This document shows, in pieces, positions 36,662 through 49,223 of a stretch of DNA of 64,000 nucleotides. Location: NCBI GenBank assembly GCA_030035585.1, contig CM057482.1, positions 61,260,828 through 61,324,827 of the forward strand, in the 5' to 3' direction. A model generated the notes under the pieces. That model worked only from the letters and a program-made list of their open reading frames with translations. It did no database searches and was not told the origin of the DNA. The position numbers were made by a program, and so were the translations under genes. The stretch is from Dugong dugon (lineage: Eukaryota; Chordata; Mammalia; Sirenia; Dugongidae). How positions within the stretch are numbered: the first letter of the stretch is position 1; each line of letters starts with the position of its first letter.

Positions 36662-36855
36662 CTGCTGCAGCTGCTGCTGTTGTTGTTAGGTACTGTAAAG
36701 TTGGTTCCAACTCAGCAACCCTAGGTACAACAGAATGAAACACTGCCCGGTCTTGCACCATCCTCATTGTTGCTGTTTGAACCCACTGTTGCAACCACCG
36801 TGACAATCTATCTTGTCGAGGGTCCTCCTCTTTTTCGCTGACCCTCTACCAAGTG
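36662..36855 (-). mobile_element. RTE LINE 3' end, minus strand
   Basis: The plus strand reads 'ttgttgttaggtactgtaaagttggttcc' through 'cctcctctttttcgctgaccctctacc', the reverse complement of the RTE terminus. It is cut at 36855 by an LTR. GCTGCTGCAGCTGCTGCTG at its border is a short expanded triplet. Confidence 0.85.
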
Positions 36856-36856
36856 T

Positions 36857-37845
36857 CTTAGTTATCTAGTGCTGCTATAACAGAATTACGGCAAGTGGAA
36901 GGCTTTACTAGACAAATTTGTTCTCTCACAGTCTAGGAAGATAGAAGTCTGAATTCAGGGCGCCAGCTCATGGGGAATGCTTTCTCTCTATGTTACTTCT
37001 GGGGGAAGGTCTTTGTCATCAATCTTCTCCTGGTCTATGAGCTTCTCAGCACAGTAACTCTGGATCCAAAGGATGTGCTCTGCTCCTGGTGCTTCTCTCC
37101 TGGTGGCATGAAGTCCCTATATCTCTCTGCTTCTCTCACCTTTTATCTCTTGGAAGATAAAAGGTGATGCAGGCCACACCCCAAATAAACTCCCCTTACA
37201 TCGGATCAGGGCTGTGACCTGAGTAAAGGTGTTGCATCCCTTACTATTCAATCCATGGCATTGAATCCATGACATTCCACCCTGTGGTCCCTCAAAATTA
37301 ATGTCCTTGCAATGTGTAAAACACTTTCACCCCATCATATCATCCCAAAAGTCTTAAATCAACTCCAAGTCCAAATTCTATCCTGGGACAAAATTTTTGT
37401 TCATCTGTGAAATCTAGAATACAAATTTTCTGCTTCCAAAGTACTATGGTGGAACAGGCACAAGGTAGACATTTTCATTACAAATGGTAGAAATTGGAGG
37501 GAATGAGGGGATAACGGGCATAAGAACAATTTACATTAGCTCTCAAGGCTTGAAAACAACCCTCTCTTCTCTGAGACTATGTGGGCAATGGCCCTGCCCT
37601 CCAAACTCTGAGTGTTGGCCACACTCTCTCGATTCTGGATAGAGGCCACTTGGCCCTGAGCTTCAGCTCCCCCTTCCAGGCCCACTGGAACAGCAACTCT
37701 GCTTCATTGGCTTTGGACACCCCATTTTCCTAGTCCATCTGTGTTGGAACTCCACCGAGTGAGTCTCGGCAGGCCCAATTCTTCTGCCCTTTGGGCATGT
37801 CCATCCACCCCCTCAGCTTTGGGCAGCCGATCTGGCCCTATCCTT
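36857..37845 (-). mobile_element. LTR element, minus strand, with flanking internal-like sequence
   Basis: The plus strand starts 'tgtcttagttatctagtgctgctataacag', the reverse complement of the LTR end at 39674-39703 and close to that at 4859-4888. The LTR proper probably spans to about 37275. Sequence from 37280 to 37845 ('cctgtggtccctcaaaattaatgtcc' onward) lacks coding features and may be the element's interior or a second LTR type. It sits between two RTE pieces. Confidence 0.6.
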
Positions 37846-37847
37846 TA

Positions 37848-38095
37848 GCAAAATTTTACTTATATGTGATATTAATGATATTGTTTGATATTTTCCACAT
37901 TCTATTGGATCACCATTCTTTGGAATGGGCACAAATATGGATCTCTTCCAGTCGGTTGACCAGGTAGCTGACTTTCAAATTTCTTGGCATAGACAACTGA
38001 GTACCTCCAGTGCTGCATCCATTTGTTGAAACATCTCAATTGGTATGCTGTCAGTTCCTGGAGCCTTGTTTTTCACCAATGTCTTCAGTATAGCC
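37848..38095 (-). mobile_element. RTE LINE fragment, reverse transcriptase part
   Basis: On the minus strand it covers the RT fingers region (PIPKKGD-equivalent near 37920; GIDGIPTE-equivalent near 38060) with disrupted frames. It may belong to the same insertion as 36662-36855, with the LTR having landed in between. Confidence 0.8.
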
Positions 38096-38096
38096 T

Positions 38097-38365
38097 ATGT
38101 TTGAGTCCATTGTTGATGCCACTGTGTCAGTCCATCTCGTTAAGGGTCTTCCTCTTTTTTGCTGACCATCTACTTTACCAAACATGATGTCCTTCTCCAA
38201 GTGTTGGTCCCTTTTGATAACACGTCCAAAGTAGGTGAAGCAAAGTCTTGCCATCCTCCCCTCTAAGGAGTATTCTGACTGTACTTGTTGTAAGACATAC
38301 TTGTTCATTCTGGCAATCCATGGTATATTCAATATTCTTCACCAACACCATCATTTAGGCTTCCG
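38097..38365 (-). mobile_element. RTE LINE fragment, C-terminal part
   Basis: On the minus strand it covers the C-terminal region (MNIPWIARMNKYVLQQVQ through GRPLTRWTDTVASTMDS). It lies on the wrong side of the RT piece for a single colinear element, so it is a separate or rearranged copy. Confidence 0.82.
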
Positions 38366-38381
38366 AAAAGACTCTAAGAAT

Positions 38382-38572
38382 GCCTGGTGGCACAGTAGTT
38401 AAACACTCAGCTGCTAACCAAAAGTTTGGCAATTCAAACCCACTAGCCTCTCCATGGGATAAAGATGTGGCAGTTTGCTTCCATAAAGATTAAAGCCTTG
38501 GAAACCCTGTGGGGAAGTTCTCCTCTGTCCTATAGCATTGCTATGAGTCAGAATCAACTTGACAGCAACGAG
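38382..38572 (+). mobile_element. AfroSINE, near full length
   Basis: The sequence runs from 'aagaatgcctggtggcacag' through 'gctgctaaccaaaagtttggcaattc' and 'gccttggaaaccctgtgggg' to 'gagtcagaatcaacttgacagcaac'. It retains the long internal form, with an extra 'gtggcagtttgcttccataaag' block also present in the SINE at 17440. Confidence 0.88.
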
Positions 38573-38689
38573 TAAAGACTTTTAATCTGTGAGATTAAGA
38601 TGAGAGTAAGAAATGAGCTAAGCTTAGATTCTGTCCTGTCCAAACTGGAGCCCAAAGCCACCCCTACTGAAGCAAAGTGCGGGAGAGGA

Positions 38690-39440
38690 ACCCAAGACAG
38701 GGTTGAGTTTGGATTCGGGTGAAGATCTGGAGGCTGACCTGGAATTAGATTCAGTGGGTGTGGAGGCACAGCCACCAGTCAGGGTTGGGGCATATGGAGG
38801 TCAGTTTATTAATGTAGTGTTAGCTCAAGTCCATCTCACAGTGGGTCCAGTGGGCCTCCAAACTCATCCTGTAGTGATTTCCCCAGTTCCAGAATGTGTC
38901 ATTGGAATAGACATACTCAGCAACTGGCAGAACCCACACATTGGATCCCTGACATGTGGAGTAAGGGCTATTATGGTAGAAAAGGCTAAGTGGAAGCCAT
39001 TAGAAGTGCTCTTACCTAGGAAAATAATAAACCAAAAAGCAATACTGCATTCCTGGAGGGACTGCAGAGATAACTGCTATCATGAAGGACTTAAAGGAAT
39101 CGGGGTGGTGATTCCCATCACATCCCCATTCAACTCGCCTATTTGGCCTGTGCAAAAAACAGATGGATCTTGGAGAATGACAGTGGATTATCAAAAACTT
39201 AACCAGGTGGTGACTCCAATTGCAGCTGATATTCCAGATGTGGTTTCATTGCTTTAACAATTAATATATATCCTGGTACCTGGTATGCAGCTGTTGATCA
39301 GCCTTTTTCTTGATACTTGTTTCAAAGGACCTCCAGAAGCAGTTTGCCCTCAGCTGGCAAGGCCAGCAATACACCTTCACTTTCCTACCACAGGGGTATA
39401 TCAACTCTCCAGCCTTATGTCATAATGTAGTCCACAGGGA
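38690..39440 (+). mobile_element. ERV-L type pol relic (protease to reverse transcriptase)
   Basis: An ancient endogenous retrovirus fragment. The frame 38703-39257 contains the end of the protease region (CVIGIDILSNW) and the start of the reverse transcriptase fingers (PFNSPIWPVQKTDGSWRMT, DYQKLNQVV). After a stop at 39257, RT palm sequence resumes in a new frame with LSWQGQQYTFTFLPQGYINS. The catalytic YxDD box, RNase H and integrase are missing, because the sequence runs directly into LTR sequence at about 39440. Frameshifts and stops make it inactive. A retroviral pol would convert genomic RNA to DNA. The match to the ERV-L branch is by motif style and by the neighbouring LTR. Confidence 0.85.
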
Positions 39441-39703
39441 TCTCATTACCACCAAGCAAGAAAAGACAGGAGCAGAGTGCTTCCTTTCGACCTGGGGTCC
39501 TGTGCTGAGAAGCTCCTGGACCCAGGGGATGACTGACAACAAGTACCTTCCCCCAGAGCTGACAGAGAGAGAAAGACTTCCCTTGAAGCTGGTGCCCTGA
39601 ATTCAGACTTTTAGCCTCCTAAACTGTGAAAGAATAAATTTCTGTTTGTTAAAGCCATCTATTTGTGGTATTTCTGTTATAGCAGCACTAGATAACTAAG
39701 ACA
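39440..39703 (+). mobile_element. LTR 3' half adjoining the ERV-L relic
   Basis: It ends 'ctgttatagcagcactagataactaagaca' in form, like the solo LTR at 4376-4888, and shares 'ccagagctgacagagagagaaagactt' type text with it. Only the 3' part is present, so a deletion joins mid-pol to mid-LTR. Confidence 0.82.
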
Positions 39704-40194
39704 GAGTTCAGAAGCCAACCTTCTCTGAGTAGAATATTTGCACAATTACAGGTCTCCTGTTGCTATATTTATCATTTTTGCACGTTAAAGAAATTGCATT
39801 GGTGTTAAACTTATTGCTAAGTTTTCCAAACGTGAGTAAAAATGGTAATGTTGGAAATTTGTTATAATTCCATTGGAATATCTATTTTATTACCACAGAA
39901 TTCTAAGACTCAAAAATATTTTTTATTGTACTAGCTTTACGTGTAGTATTTGGGGGAGGAATTAAGAGAAATGAGAGTTCAGAAATGAATAATCCAAAGC
40001 ATGAGATTTCAAACTCTGTCATGAACCTGGGGTTTGAGTCATAAGACAGAAAAACAAACAATGAATGAATAGTCGCATTCTCTTCCCCTCTTCCAGGGAT
40101 TCTGACATTGGTGTGCATCTTGCCACATCTATCTTGACCTCTTTCTGTGTTCAATTCTTCACACTCTGACAAGAATATCATTGCAAAAATACAT
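39704..40194. other. No gene seen
   Basis: This is about 490 bases of AT-rich sequence without recognised repeat or exon. Confidence 0.45.
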
Positions 40195-40560
40195 CAGATA
40201 ACTCCCTTGTTTAGAATCCTTTCATAAATTCTCATTAGTTTTAGGAGAAGTTAAAATTCTGAATGCAGCCTATGCAGTCTTACTTTCTCTGGCCCCTAAA
40301 ACTTCAGTGTACTTGTTACTACTTTCCCCCTGTCACTCTCAACTACAATCACAATGTAGCTGCAAATACCTTGTCATCTCTACTGTTCCATTCATCCTAA
40401 ATCTTCTCTCCCAACCCCCACTGCTAACACATTTTACTAATCTTTCAGGTCTCTGATCAAATGTAACTTCCTCAGAAATTATACTCAGGGGCCATTACTA
40501 AACTTCCTCATGGCATCTGAGATTCTCTTTATACTCTTTACCACATGCCAAGTTAAATAA
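40195..40560 (+). mobile_element. Possible L2-like remnant
   Basis: The order of 'ctctggcccctaaaac', 'cccctgtcactctc', 'tctgatcaaatgtaacttcctcag' and 'ctctttataccttt' style words recalls the L2 3' region. It is very diverged; tentative. Confidence 0.35.
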
Positions 40561-41490
40561 TTATTCGTGCAGTCATGTAGGGGTTTCAAATGGTGTATAG
40601 GCCTAATGTGCCTGCAGATGCATCGTCATAGGCCAATTTGTGGCCTACACAGCTTGCTGCCTCAGCGTCCATTAATTCCTCCTAGCTGCCGTTTCACCCA
40701 GTTTCTGACATGGTCATTCTTATCTTGTCACGTACTCTTTCGAGAGTTATAGTCTCTAACTATCCCTTCCAGTCTTGCCTTATACCATTTCCTGTGATAA
40801 AAACCCTTTACTGTCTTTTCACCCAGGCTCTCACCATCTGTAGTTACTCATTGCCCTTCCACGCCAAACCCCATATGGGTGCCTATGATTAAAACTTCTC
40901 CCTTTCCACACATGAACACACTAGAAACTTAAATTGATCAGTAAGAACTCAGCTAGTGCTAACCCCGAGACTCGACCCTGCTTGCCATACATAAACCCTC
41001 TCCTACAGTTACAACTTGTCTTGCCCCCTATGCAACGCCCTGTGTGGCCCTGCGTGCAGACGTGCTGTCATCTCCTTTCTGACCTGTAAGCATTAAATTC
41101 TGTTTGTTTTCTGGCCTTCCTGCATGAGTCTCACTTTCTTGTGCTGCACCTGACAGAGTATCCATGACACTCACATACCCCCTTTTTGGCCAAAAGACAA
41201 TTGATGACAAGGATGGGATTGTCTTGTCATGGCTGAGAGTGGCCCACAGGACTGCGACTGGACTGTTCCTGGCTCACTAACTGGCTCTCCCAGACTGACA
41301 ACACTAACTGTGAAGATCTCTGTCTTCCTGGCATTTGTCTAGGCTGCTCTGCACGGCTTTGTGTTGTCTCGTCTGGGTGCTTCCAAGGCTTCCCTCGCTA
41401 AAGTGTGCATCCTTTTCGTGTTCTTGATTATATGGAGAAAGCAGTAATTCTTCCACGACTGAGTATGATGTGAGCTGTGGGATTTTCACG
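40561..41490. other. Non-coding; possible LTR at about 40900-41225
   Basis: Within this stretch 40900-41225 has an LTR-like order: 'ataaaccctctcc' (TATA-like, about 40991), 'cattaaattctg' (poly-A signal variant, about 41090) and a C/T-rich end, followed by 'gacaattgatgacaaggatggg'. I could not define ends or a duplicate, so it is only a suspicion. I see no exon. Confidence 0.35.
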
Positions 41491-41499
41491 AATGCTTAT

Positions 41500-41781
41500 T
41501 AGGTTAACAAATTTCACTTTGATTCCTTGTATGCTGAGTGTTCTTAATCATAAAAGTGTGCTGGATTTTGTGAAATACTTTTACTTTATCTGTTGAGATG
41601 ATCATTTTTTTTTCCTTCATGTTATTGATTTGGTGCATTACATTGATTTTCTAATATTTATCCACTCTTGAATTCTGGGATAAACCCCCCTTGATTATGG
41701 TGCGTAATTCTTTTAATATACTGTTGGATTGAGTTTTCTAATATGTATTCTGTTGAGTATTTTTTTGTCTATGTTCACTGA
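41500..41781 (-). mobile_element. Antisense L1, left part
   Basis: Antisense L1 ORF2 text ('ttgattccttgtatgctgag', 'ttgttatt-like gatttgg', 'tccactcttgaattctgggataaacc', 'gagtatttttttgtctatgttca'). It is interrupted at about 41781 by an RTE and resumes at about 43062. Confidence 0.8.
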
Positions 41782-43060
41782 TATCACACACAAGTAAAAT
41801 TTTGCTGAAGATCATTCAAAAGCGGCTACCGCAGTATTTCGGCAGGGAACTGCCAGAAATTCCAGCCGGATTTAGAAGGGACATGGAACCAGGGATATCA
41901 CTGCTGATGTCAGATGGATCCTGGCTGAAAGCAGAGAATACCAGAAAGATGTTTGCCTGTGTTTTATTGACTATGCAAAGTCATTTGACTGTGTGGATCA
42001 TAACAAATTATGGATAACATTGTGAAGAATGGGAATTCCAGAACACCTAATTGTGCCCATGAGGAACATGTGCATAGATCAAGAGGCAGTTGTTCAGACA
42101 GAACAAGGGGTTACTGTGTGGTTAAAGTCAGGAAAGGTGTGCATCAGGGTTGTATCCTTTCACCATACCTATTCAATCTGTATGTTGAGCAAATAATCTG
42201 AGAAGCTGGACTGTATGAAGAAGAACCTGGCATCAAGATTGGAGGAAGACTTATTAACAACCTGCGTTATGCAGATGATACAACCTTGCTTGTTGAAAGT
42301 GAAAAGGATTTGAAGCACTTACTGATGAATACCAAAGACCACATCCTTCAGTATGGACTGCACCTCAACATAAAAAAAAAAAAAAATCTTCACAACTGGA
42401 CCAATAAGCGACATCATGATAAATGGAGAAAAGATTGAAGTTGTCAAGAATTTCATTTTACTTGGATACACAATCAACACCCATGGAAACAGCAGTCAAG
42501 ATATCAAAAGACACATTGCATTGGGAAAATCTGCTGCAAAAGACCTCTTTAAAGTGTTGACAAGCAAAAACGTCACCTTGAAGACTAAAGTGCCCCTGAC
42601 CCAAGCCATTGTGTTTTCAATCACTTCATGCATACGAAAGCTGAACAATGAATAAAGAAGACCGAAGAAGAATTGATGCTTTTGAATGGTAGTGTTGGCG
42701 AAAAATACTGAATACACCACGGACTGCCAAAAGAACAAACAAATCTGTCTTGGAAGAAGTACAACCAGAATGCTCCTTAGAAGCAAGGATGACAACACTA
42801 CATCTCACATACTTTGGACATGTTATCAGGAGGGATCAGCCCCTGGAGGAGGACATCATGCTTGGTAAAGTAGAGGGTCAGTGAAAAAGAGGAAGACCCT
42901 TGATGAGGTGGATTAACTCAGTGGCTGCAACAATCGGCTCAAGCATAACTATGATTGTGAGGATGGCATAGGACCGGGCAGTTTTTCGTTCTATTTTACA
43001 TAGGGTTGCTATGAGTTGGGACGGACTTGACAGCACCTAACAACAACAACATTTATGAGG
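41782..43060 (+). mobile_element. RTE LINE inserted in L1
   Basis: A 5'-truncated RTE starts in the RT ('gatatcacacacaagtaaaattttgctgaag'). It passes YADD (TATGCAGATGAT at about 42266-42277), an A-run at 42373-42386 and the C-terminal region, and ends 'gacagcacctaacaacaacaac'. It shares several diagnostic differences with the RTE at 5125-8051 ('gaagggacatggaaccagggatatca', the A-run at the same place), so the two belong to one subfamily. Frames are broken. Confidence 0.9.
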
Positions 43061-43061
43061 G

Positions 43062-45720
43062 ACGTTAGTTTGTATTTACCATCTTTGCATTCTAGGATAA
43101 ACCCCACTTGGTTATGGTGCATAATTGTTTTAATGTGCTATTTTATTTTGTTGGATATTTTTGTGTTTTTTCTCATGGGAGACATTGTTGTATCTTTTCT
43201 TTTTTTTTTTTCCTGTCATATCTGCTCTGGCTTTGGTATCAGAGTAATGCTTGTCTCATAGAAGGAATTAGGAAGTGTTCCCTGCTCTTCTATTTTTGGA
43301 GGACTTTGAGAGGGATTGATGTGAATTCTTCTTTAAATATTCAGTAGAATTCAGCAGTGAAGCTATCAGGTCCTGGTGTTTTCATTGTTGGGATGATGTT
43401 GATTACTGATTCAATCTCTTTGTTATTGTTCTGTTGAAATTTTCTATTTCTTATTTCAATTCAGGTAATTTGTGTGTTACTGAGAATATGTCATTTCATT
43501 TAGATTATTTAGTTGGTGAACAATTCTCTTATACTTTTTATTTCTGTATGATTGATAGTAGTGTTTCCATCTTCATTTCTGATTTTAGCTATTTGCCTCT
43601 TCTTTGTTCAGTCTAGCTAAAGATTTGCCAATTTTACTGACCTTTTTTAAAAAAAAATTCTTGTATCTTTGATTCTCCCAATTATTTCTCTAGTCTCGAT
43701 TTCATTTATCTCCACTCTAGTCTTTATTTCTGTCCTTTTGATACCATTGAGCTTAGTTTACTATTTTTCTATTTCTTTGAAGTGTAATGTTAGCTTACTG
43801 ATTTGAAATCTCTCTCTTGTAATGTAAGCATTTACTACTATAAATTTTTCTCTAAGGACCACCTTCCCTCCATTCCATAAATTTTGGAAAGTTTTGCTTT
43901 TGTATTTATACACTTCTGAGTATTTTATAATTTCCCTTGTGGTTCTTTTTATCACCTATTTGTTATTTAATAAAGTGTTGTTTCATTTCTACATATTTGA
44001 AGAATTCCTCATTTTCTTTCTGTTACTGATTTTTTAGTTTCATTGCATTATGGTCAAAGATATAGTTTATAATTTCAGTCTTTTTGAATGTATTGTGGCT
44101 TGTTTTGTGAACTGTTATATGGTCTAGCTTGTCGAATGATCTGTGTGCACAAGAGAAGAATGTATATGATACTTTGGGGTGAAGTGTTCTATACATGTCT
44201 GTGAGATTTGGTATTTTGTACTGTTGTTCAAATCTTCTCATTTCCTTAAGATCTTCTATCAAGATACTGTGTCCATTATTTAAAGTGGAATATTAAAATC
44301 TCCAACTATGATTGTACAGCTGTCTATTTCTCCTTTCAATTCTGTTGTTGTTTAGTTTCCCTTCTCATTTCCTTTTGGTATATTTTTTAGATGTCTTCTT
44401 TTTGGTTACCATGGGGATTACATTTAACATCCTGGATTTATAACAATTGAAATTAAGTTATTCCCTACTTAACCTCAGTATTATATAAAAACTTTGGTTC
44501 TATATAGCTCTTTTTCTCTTCCTTAAGTTCTCACAAATTACATCTCTATCCATTGTGTCTCCAGTAACAAAAATTACAAATATTTTATGCATTTATTAAT
44601 TGAATCATGTATGACATAAAAAGTAAAGGTACAAACCTAAATTACAACAATGTTGGCATTTATATTTGCATATATAATTGCCTATACTGAAGATCTTGAT
44701 TTCTTTATACAGCTTCACATTACTATGTAGTGTTATTTCATCTTAGCCTGAAGGACTCCCTTCAGCAAGATTTGTAAGGCAAGTCTAGTCTCCTGGTAAC
44801 CAACTCAGTATGCATTTTTTAATCTGGGTATGTTAATTTCATCCTCATTTGTAAAGGACAGTTTTGGCAGTTATAGAATTCTTGGTTGGCTTTTTTTTTT
44901 TTTCATTCAGCACCTTACATATGTCGTCCCACTGCTTTCTGATCTCTATGATTTCAGTTAATTTTATTGAGGATCCATCATGTGTGATGAATCGCTTCCC
45001 TTGTGTTTTCAAGAGTCTCTCTTTCTCTTTGGTTTTCAACAGTTTGATTTTAATATCTCTCAGTGTGGATCTCTTTGAATGATTCTTACTCGGAGTTCAT
45101 TGAGTTTTTTGAATATGCAGGTTCATTTCTTTCATCAAGTTTAGGATGATTTCAGCCATTACTTCTGTAAATATTCTTTATGCTCCTTTATCTCTCACTT
45201 GTCTTTTGGGTGCACCCATAATGTATATGTTGATCCACTTGATGGTGTCCTAAAAGTCCTTCTGGCTCTCTTCACTTTTCTTCATTCTTTTTCCTTTCTG
45301 ATCCTCAGGTTGAATAATTTCAGTTGCTCTATATCCAAATTCACTGATTCTTCCTTCTACCTGCTCAAAATTTCTAGTGAAGTTTTCATTTTGTTTATTT
45401 TACTTTTCAGCTCCAAAAATTATCTTTGGTTTCTTCTTATAATTCATATCACTTTATTGATATTCTCATTTTGTTAATACATTGTTTTTCTTTAGTTCTT
45501 TGTCCATGTTTTTCTTTAGCTTTTTCTAGCCCTCTCTGAAAATGCAGGCTGCCACTGCGTTAAGAGTGGCACCTAACAGGGGAGCGGTTGAGGCCTGGGC
45601 AAGTAGAAGATGCCACAAACCTTTCCTACCATTTTGAAGTCACCTTTTCTTGACTCTGTGTTCACTTGATTGCAGTAAACCTTTGGTTCCCAAGTTCTGA
45701 CAAAGTTGGTTCTGCCAGTT
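43062..45720 (-). mobile_element. Antisense L1, right part, ORF2 to 5' region
   Basis: The L1 resumes with 'tttatgagggacgttagtttg' and continues through ORF2 ('ctttggtatcagagtaatgct', 'gaattcagcagtgaagctatcaggtcctgg'), the endonuclease region (about 44000-44330) and 5'-ward text (44380-45500: 'ggttaccatggggattacattt', 'tcttgggtgcacccataatg' style). A short stretch around 43080-43140 repeats words already seen at 41690, so a small duplication accompanies the RTE insertion or the L1 was rearranged. Confidence 0.75.
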
Positions 45721-45729
45721 TTTGCTTGG

Positions 45730-45731
<2 letters not shown>

Positions 45732-45777
<46 letters not shown>
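45732..45777. repeat. (GT)n microsatellite
   Basis: About 22 uninterrupted GT units, the longest dinucleotide run in the window. Confidence 0.95.
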
Positions 45778-45779
<2 letters not shown>

Positions 45780-47380
45780 CCTGGGGGACAGAGAATTGAG
45801 TGTGTGATTGATTGTAACTTTCCTCAGATATGAACTATTTAAAATAATATCTGCTTAGGAGAGAAATAAATGAGCTAGTGTGTCAAAAGTTTTCCACAAA
45901 CCTTTTCACATTTTGTAGTTGCTCAATAAGTGGAAAGTTTTATCATTTATATTTTGTAATAATGAATGTTACGGTTTTCATGGCTTTATAATATGAAACA
46001 TGGTCCACTGCAGTGCAAGAGACTTGAAATCTGGTTCTGTGTTATGGTTAGAGATGACTTAGGCAGCTCACTTCACTCCCTGCCCTGACCAGAGGAGCCT
46101 TCCTATTCTACAGTTTCTCTGCTCTTCAGACCAATTTTAGCTTCAGAAATGCAGTGTGGCAGGCTTTTCTCTCCTCACTGCATGTGGAAGCTAATGGGTT
46201 GAAGATACTTCTCAGAATCTAATCTTTGGTGGGACCCTGTACCCCGGGAGGTTTCAGTGGTCAGATAGAGTTCAGATTGTCACACTTGTGAATTAGACAG
46301 TCACACTTTCAATGAGAGAAAATTTTAAAGTGGAACCTCCAGAGAACTGGTATATAAGTTTCTTAGGATTCACAGGCAAACTAACTGGTAAATTCTCTGC
46401 TCTTCTATTAACTTACTTACAAAATGTGACTCTTAACCTATTCTTCATAGTCAGCAAACACAAGGCCTTGATTTTGGCCTTTGTAGAGATAGAGCTTTTT
46501 GTCATTTTATAACATTTAGTGTGTGTTTGTTAAAGGAAATAGTCACTAATAATTTATGTTCAGTAGCATTCATGCTCGAAATTTTGAGAATTGTGAGGAG
46601 ATCTGTATTCTCATGTTTTCTCTCTCTCACCCGAGCTCTGTTTAACTTTCTAATCCCCTCGCCTGTCTCCATGAAATGGTCAAACTGCTGAGTTATTGAA
46701 AAATAGATGAAAGACATGTAAAAAGTCTTAATTCTTAGTAAAAATATTTTCTTTTTGGCAAGTGATCCTGTCACCTTCTAATGACCTGGCTTCTTCAACA
46801 AAATACAAGCAACTCAGGCCTGGGTTGTTGCTTTGTTTGTGTGAGCCCTTAGGCCTCCCGTGGCTGGTAAAGGGCAAAAAGAAATCTTCCAGTTCCTGTG
46901 TGTTTCCCAGTTATTAATATTTCATCCTGCTTTCACCCCGAGCATCATATTTTGTTGAATGTTCTGGTAGGTCTTATGGGAAGAGGTGAAATTGATTTTT
47001 TTTTCCACAAAGAAATAATGATCTGAATGTGAAAACAGTTCTTTCATTTGTAGAGAATTTCTCTCCCTTTTGCTGTGTGTTCTGGCTGTTCTGGGCTGAA
47101 AATACAGAGATGAATAACCCTGGACAGACCAACTGTAGAGAGATAAGTTCAGTGTGTTAAAAATATTTGTTAAATCTATGACATAACAATCCAACAGTCA
47201 TGAGTTAAATGTAGCCAGCAAAGAAACAAGGCTGATGGCCAAAGTCTAGAGTAGTGCACAGAACTTTGTGTGGCCTTCCTGAGAATTCTCAGTTCCCATG
47301 GACTGACAACCTCACCCATCCTTTTGCACATATTGAGGAAGATGATACCTTGTTGATCCAGAAATTGTGTTATGTTTTAG
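45780..47380. other. Presumed intron / 5' flank of the zinc-finger gene
   Basis: I recognise no repeat and no exon in this 1.6 kb. Its end, 'gttatgttttag' at 47368-47380, is a good splice acceptor for the KRAB exon, so at least its right side was intronic. Confidence 0.4.
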
Positions 47381-47728
<348 letters not shown>

Positions 47729-48117
47729 TAAGTGTTGTATGTATTCAGGGGTCTATTTGGGGCTAAGAGAGATCTGTGATTTAGGATGTCATTAGAGTTT
47801 ATGGTGTTTATTGTAAATCTGAGGTAATTATTTTGCTGCAAATAAACTCACACCTACCCATCTATACAGACCCTGGAGGCCAGGGTATTGATGCAATATG
47901 AGGGGAATGTGCTCCTCTCTCTTCCCTTGTTATTTGCCTTCCTCCATGAGCACCATGTCAACCAAACTATTTCTCCCTGAGAAGCAAAGGAAGGATCTGA
48001 GGAAAGTGGAGATAGAACTTATCCAGACCTACAGTGTCAGGAAGAATTAGGAAGGCAAGAATCCTTTGAAGGACCAGTCCTGCTAAGACGGAATTACATT
48101 AGAAGAAATCAACTCAA

Positions 48118-48118
48118 A

Positions 48119-48149
<31 letters not shown>

Positions 48150-48152
48150 TTT
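48118..48152. repeat. (AT)n followed by poly-T
   Basis: About 12 AT units run into 12 T. Confidence 0.9.
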
Positions 48153-48504
48153 GGTTTGCGTAGGCTGAACGTCCACACATACCTGAGTTGACTTTTTTGA
48201 TTTTTCAACAATCCTCTCACACCTTCTATGTTTGTGAGAAAAGACATTCTCTATTTCCTCTTATAATATTACACATGCATTGTCTGCAATAACTTTCTAT
48301 TTTGCTCTCCTAATTATACGCTATGTATGTTACCATCACTCTCAATCATCATAGAATTATTTCTTAGTACATTTTTCACCTTTTTGACAATTGCCAGAGT
48401 CCTGGAACTGCTATATGCCTCAAAGTATTTCTTTCCTCAGAGATGCCTTTTTCCTCATAAACTTATCTTACTGTTTTGTTTCATGTGAAATTCCACTTAA
48501 AATT

Positions 48505-48655
48505 ACTGGGTCAGTTTCTCAAGAGGATAATGGACAAAAGTTATCCAGTGAACATATAATAGTGCAATTCATGAAGAATGACTGCTACTCCTCCATGTTG
48601 GAAAAATCTGTGAATTCAATAGCAGTGCAGATCAGCACAACATAAGGGGAGGCAG
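48505..48655 (+). pseudogene. Zinc-finger gene spacer segment
   Basis: The frame reads SSEHIIVQFMKNDCYSSMLE, which resembles the linker between KRAB and fingers in the ZNF709/ZNF44-type genes. A TAA stop follows within 20 codons, and 'ggcag|gtgagg' at 48655 looks like a splice donor. In the intact relatives this part lies in or just before the last exon. Here an L1 fragment (48670-49223) separates it from the fingers. Confidence 0.55.
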
Positions 48656-48669
48656 GTGAGGTATCTTTC

Positions 48670-49223
48670 CTTTTTTTTAATTGTGTTTTAGATGAAGTTT
48701 TACAGAGCAAATTAGTTTCTCATTAAACAATTAATACACATATTGTTTTGTGACATTGGTTGCCAACCCCAAGACCTGTCAACACTCCCTCCTTCTCAAC
48801 CTTGGGTTCCCCATTACCAGCTTTCCTGTCCTCTCTTCCCTTCTCGTCCTTGCCCCTGGGCTAGTGTGCTCATTTAGTCTCATTTTGTTTTATGGACCTG
48901 TCTAATCTTTTGCTGAAGGGTGAACCTCAGGAGTGACTTCAGTACTGAGTTAGGAGGGTATCCAGGGGCCATACTCTCAGGATTTCTCCAGTTTCTGTCA
49001 GAACAGTAAGTTTGGTCTTTTTTGTGAGTTAGATTTTTGTTCCACATTTTTCTTCAGCTCTGTCCAGGACTCTCTATTGTGATCCCTGTCAGAGCAGTCA
49101 GTGGTGGTAGCCAGGCACCATCCAGTTGTGCTGGACTCAGTCTGGTGGAGGCCGTGGTAGTCGTGGTCCGTTAGTCCTTTGGACTAATCTTTCCCTTGTG
49201 TCTTTGGTTTTCGTCATTCTCTG
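48670..49223 (-). mobile_element. L1 3' UTR insertion with target duplication
   Basis: A 5'-truncated L1, minus strand, starts on plus with a T-run and continues in reverse through the 3' UTR shared with 34900-35560 ('ggtagccaggcaccatccag', 'tccgttagtcctttggactaatctt'). It is flanked by near-identical AGGTGAGGTATCTTTC (48654-48669) and AGGTGAGTATCTTTC (49224-49238), a classic L1 target-site duplication. It post-dates the zinc-finger gene. Confidence 0.88.

Noticed and set aside
36660..36690. GCT/GCTGTT triplet run as a possible coding polyglutamine or polyleucine tract
   Set aside because: It is the border of an RTE 3' end, whose (CAA/GTT)n tail gives similar triplets throughout the window.
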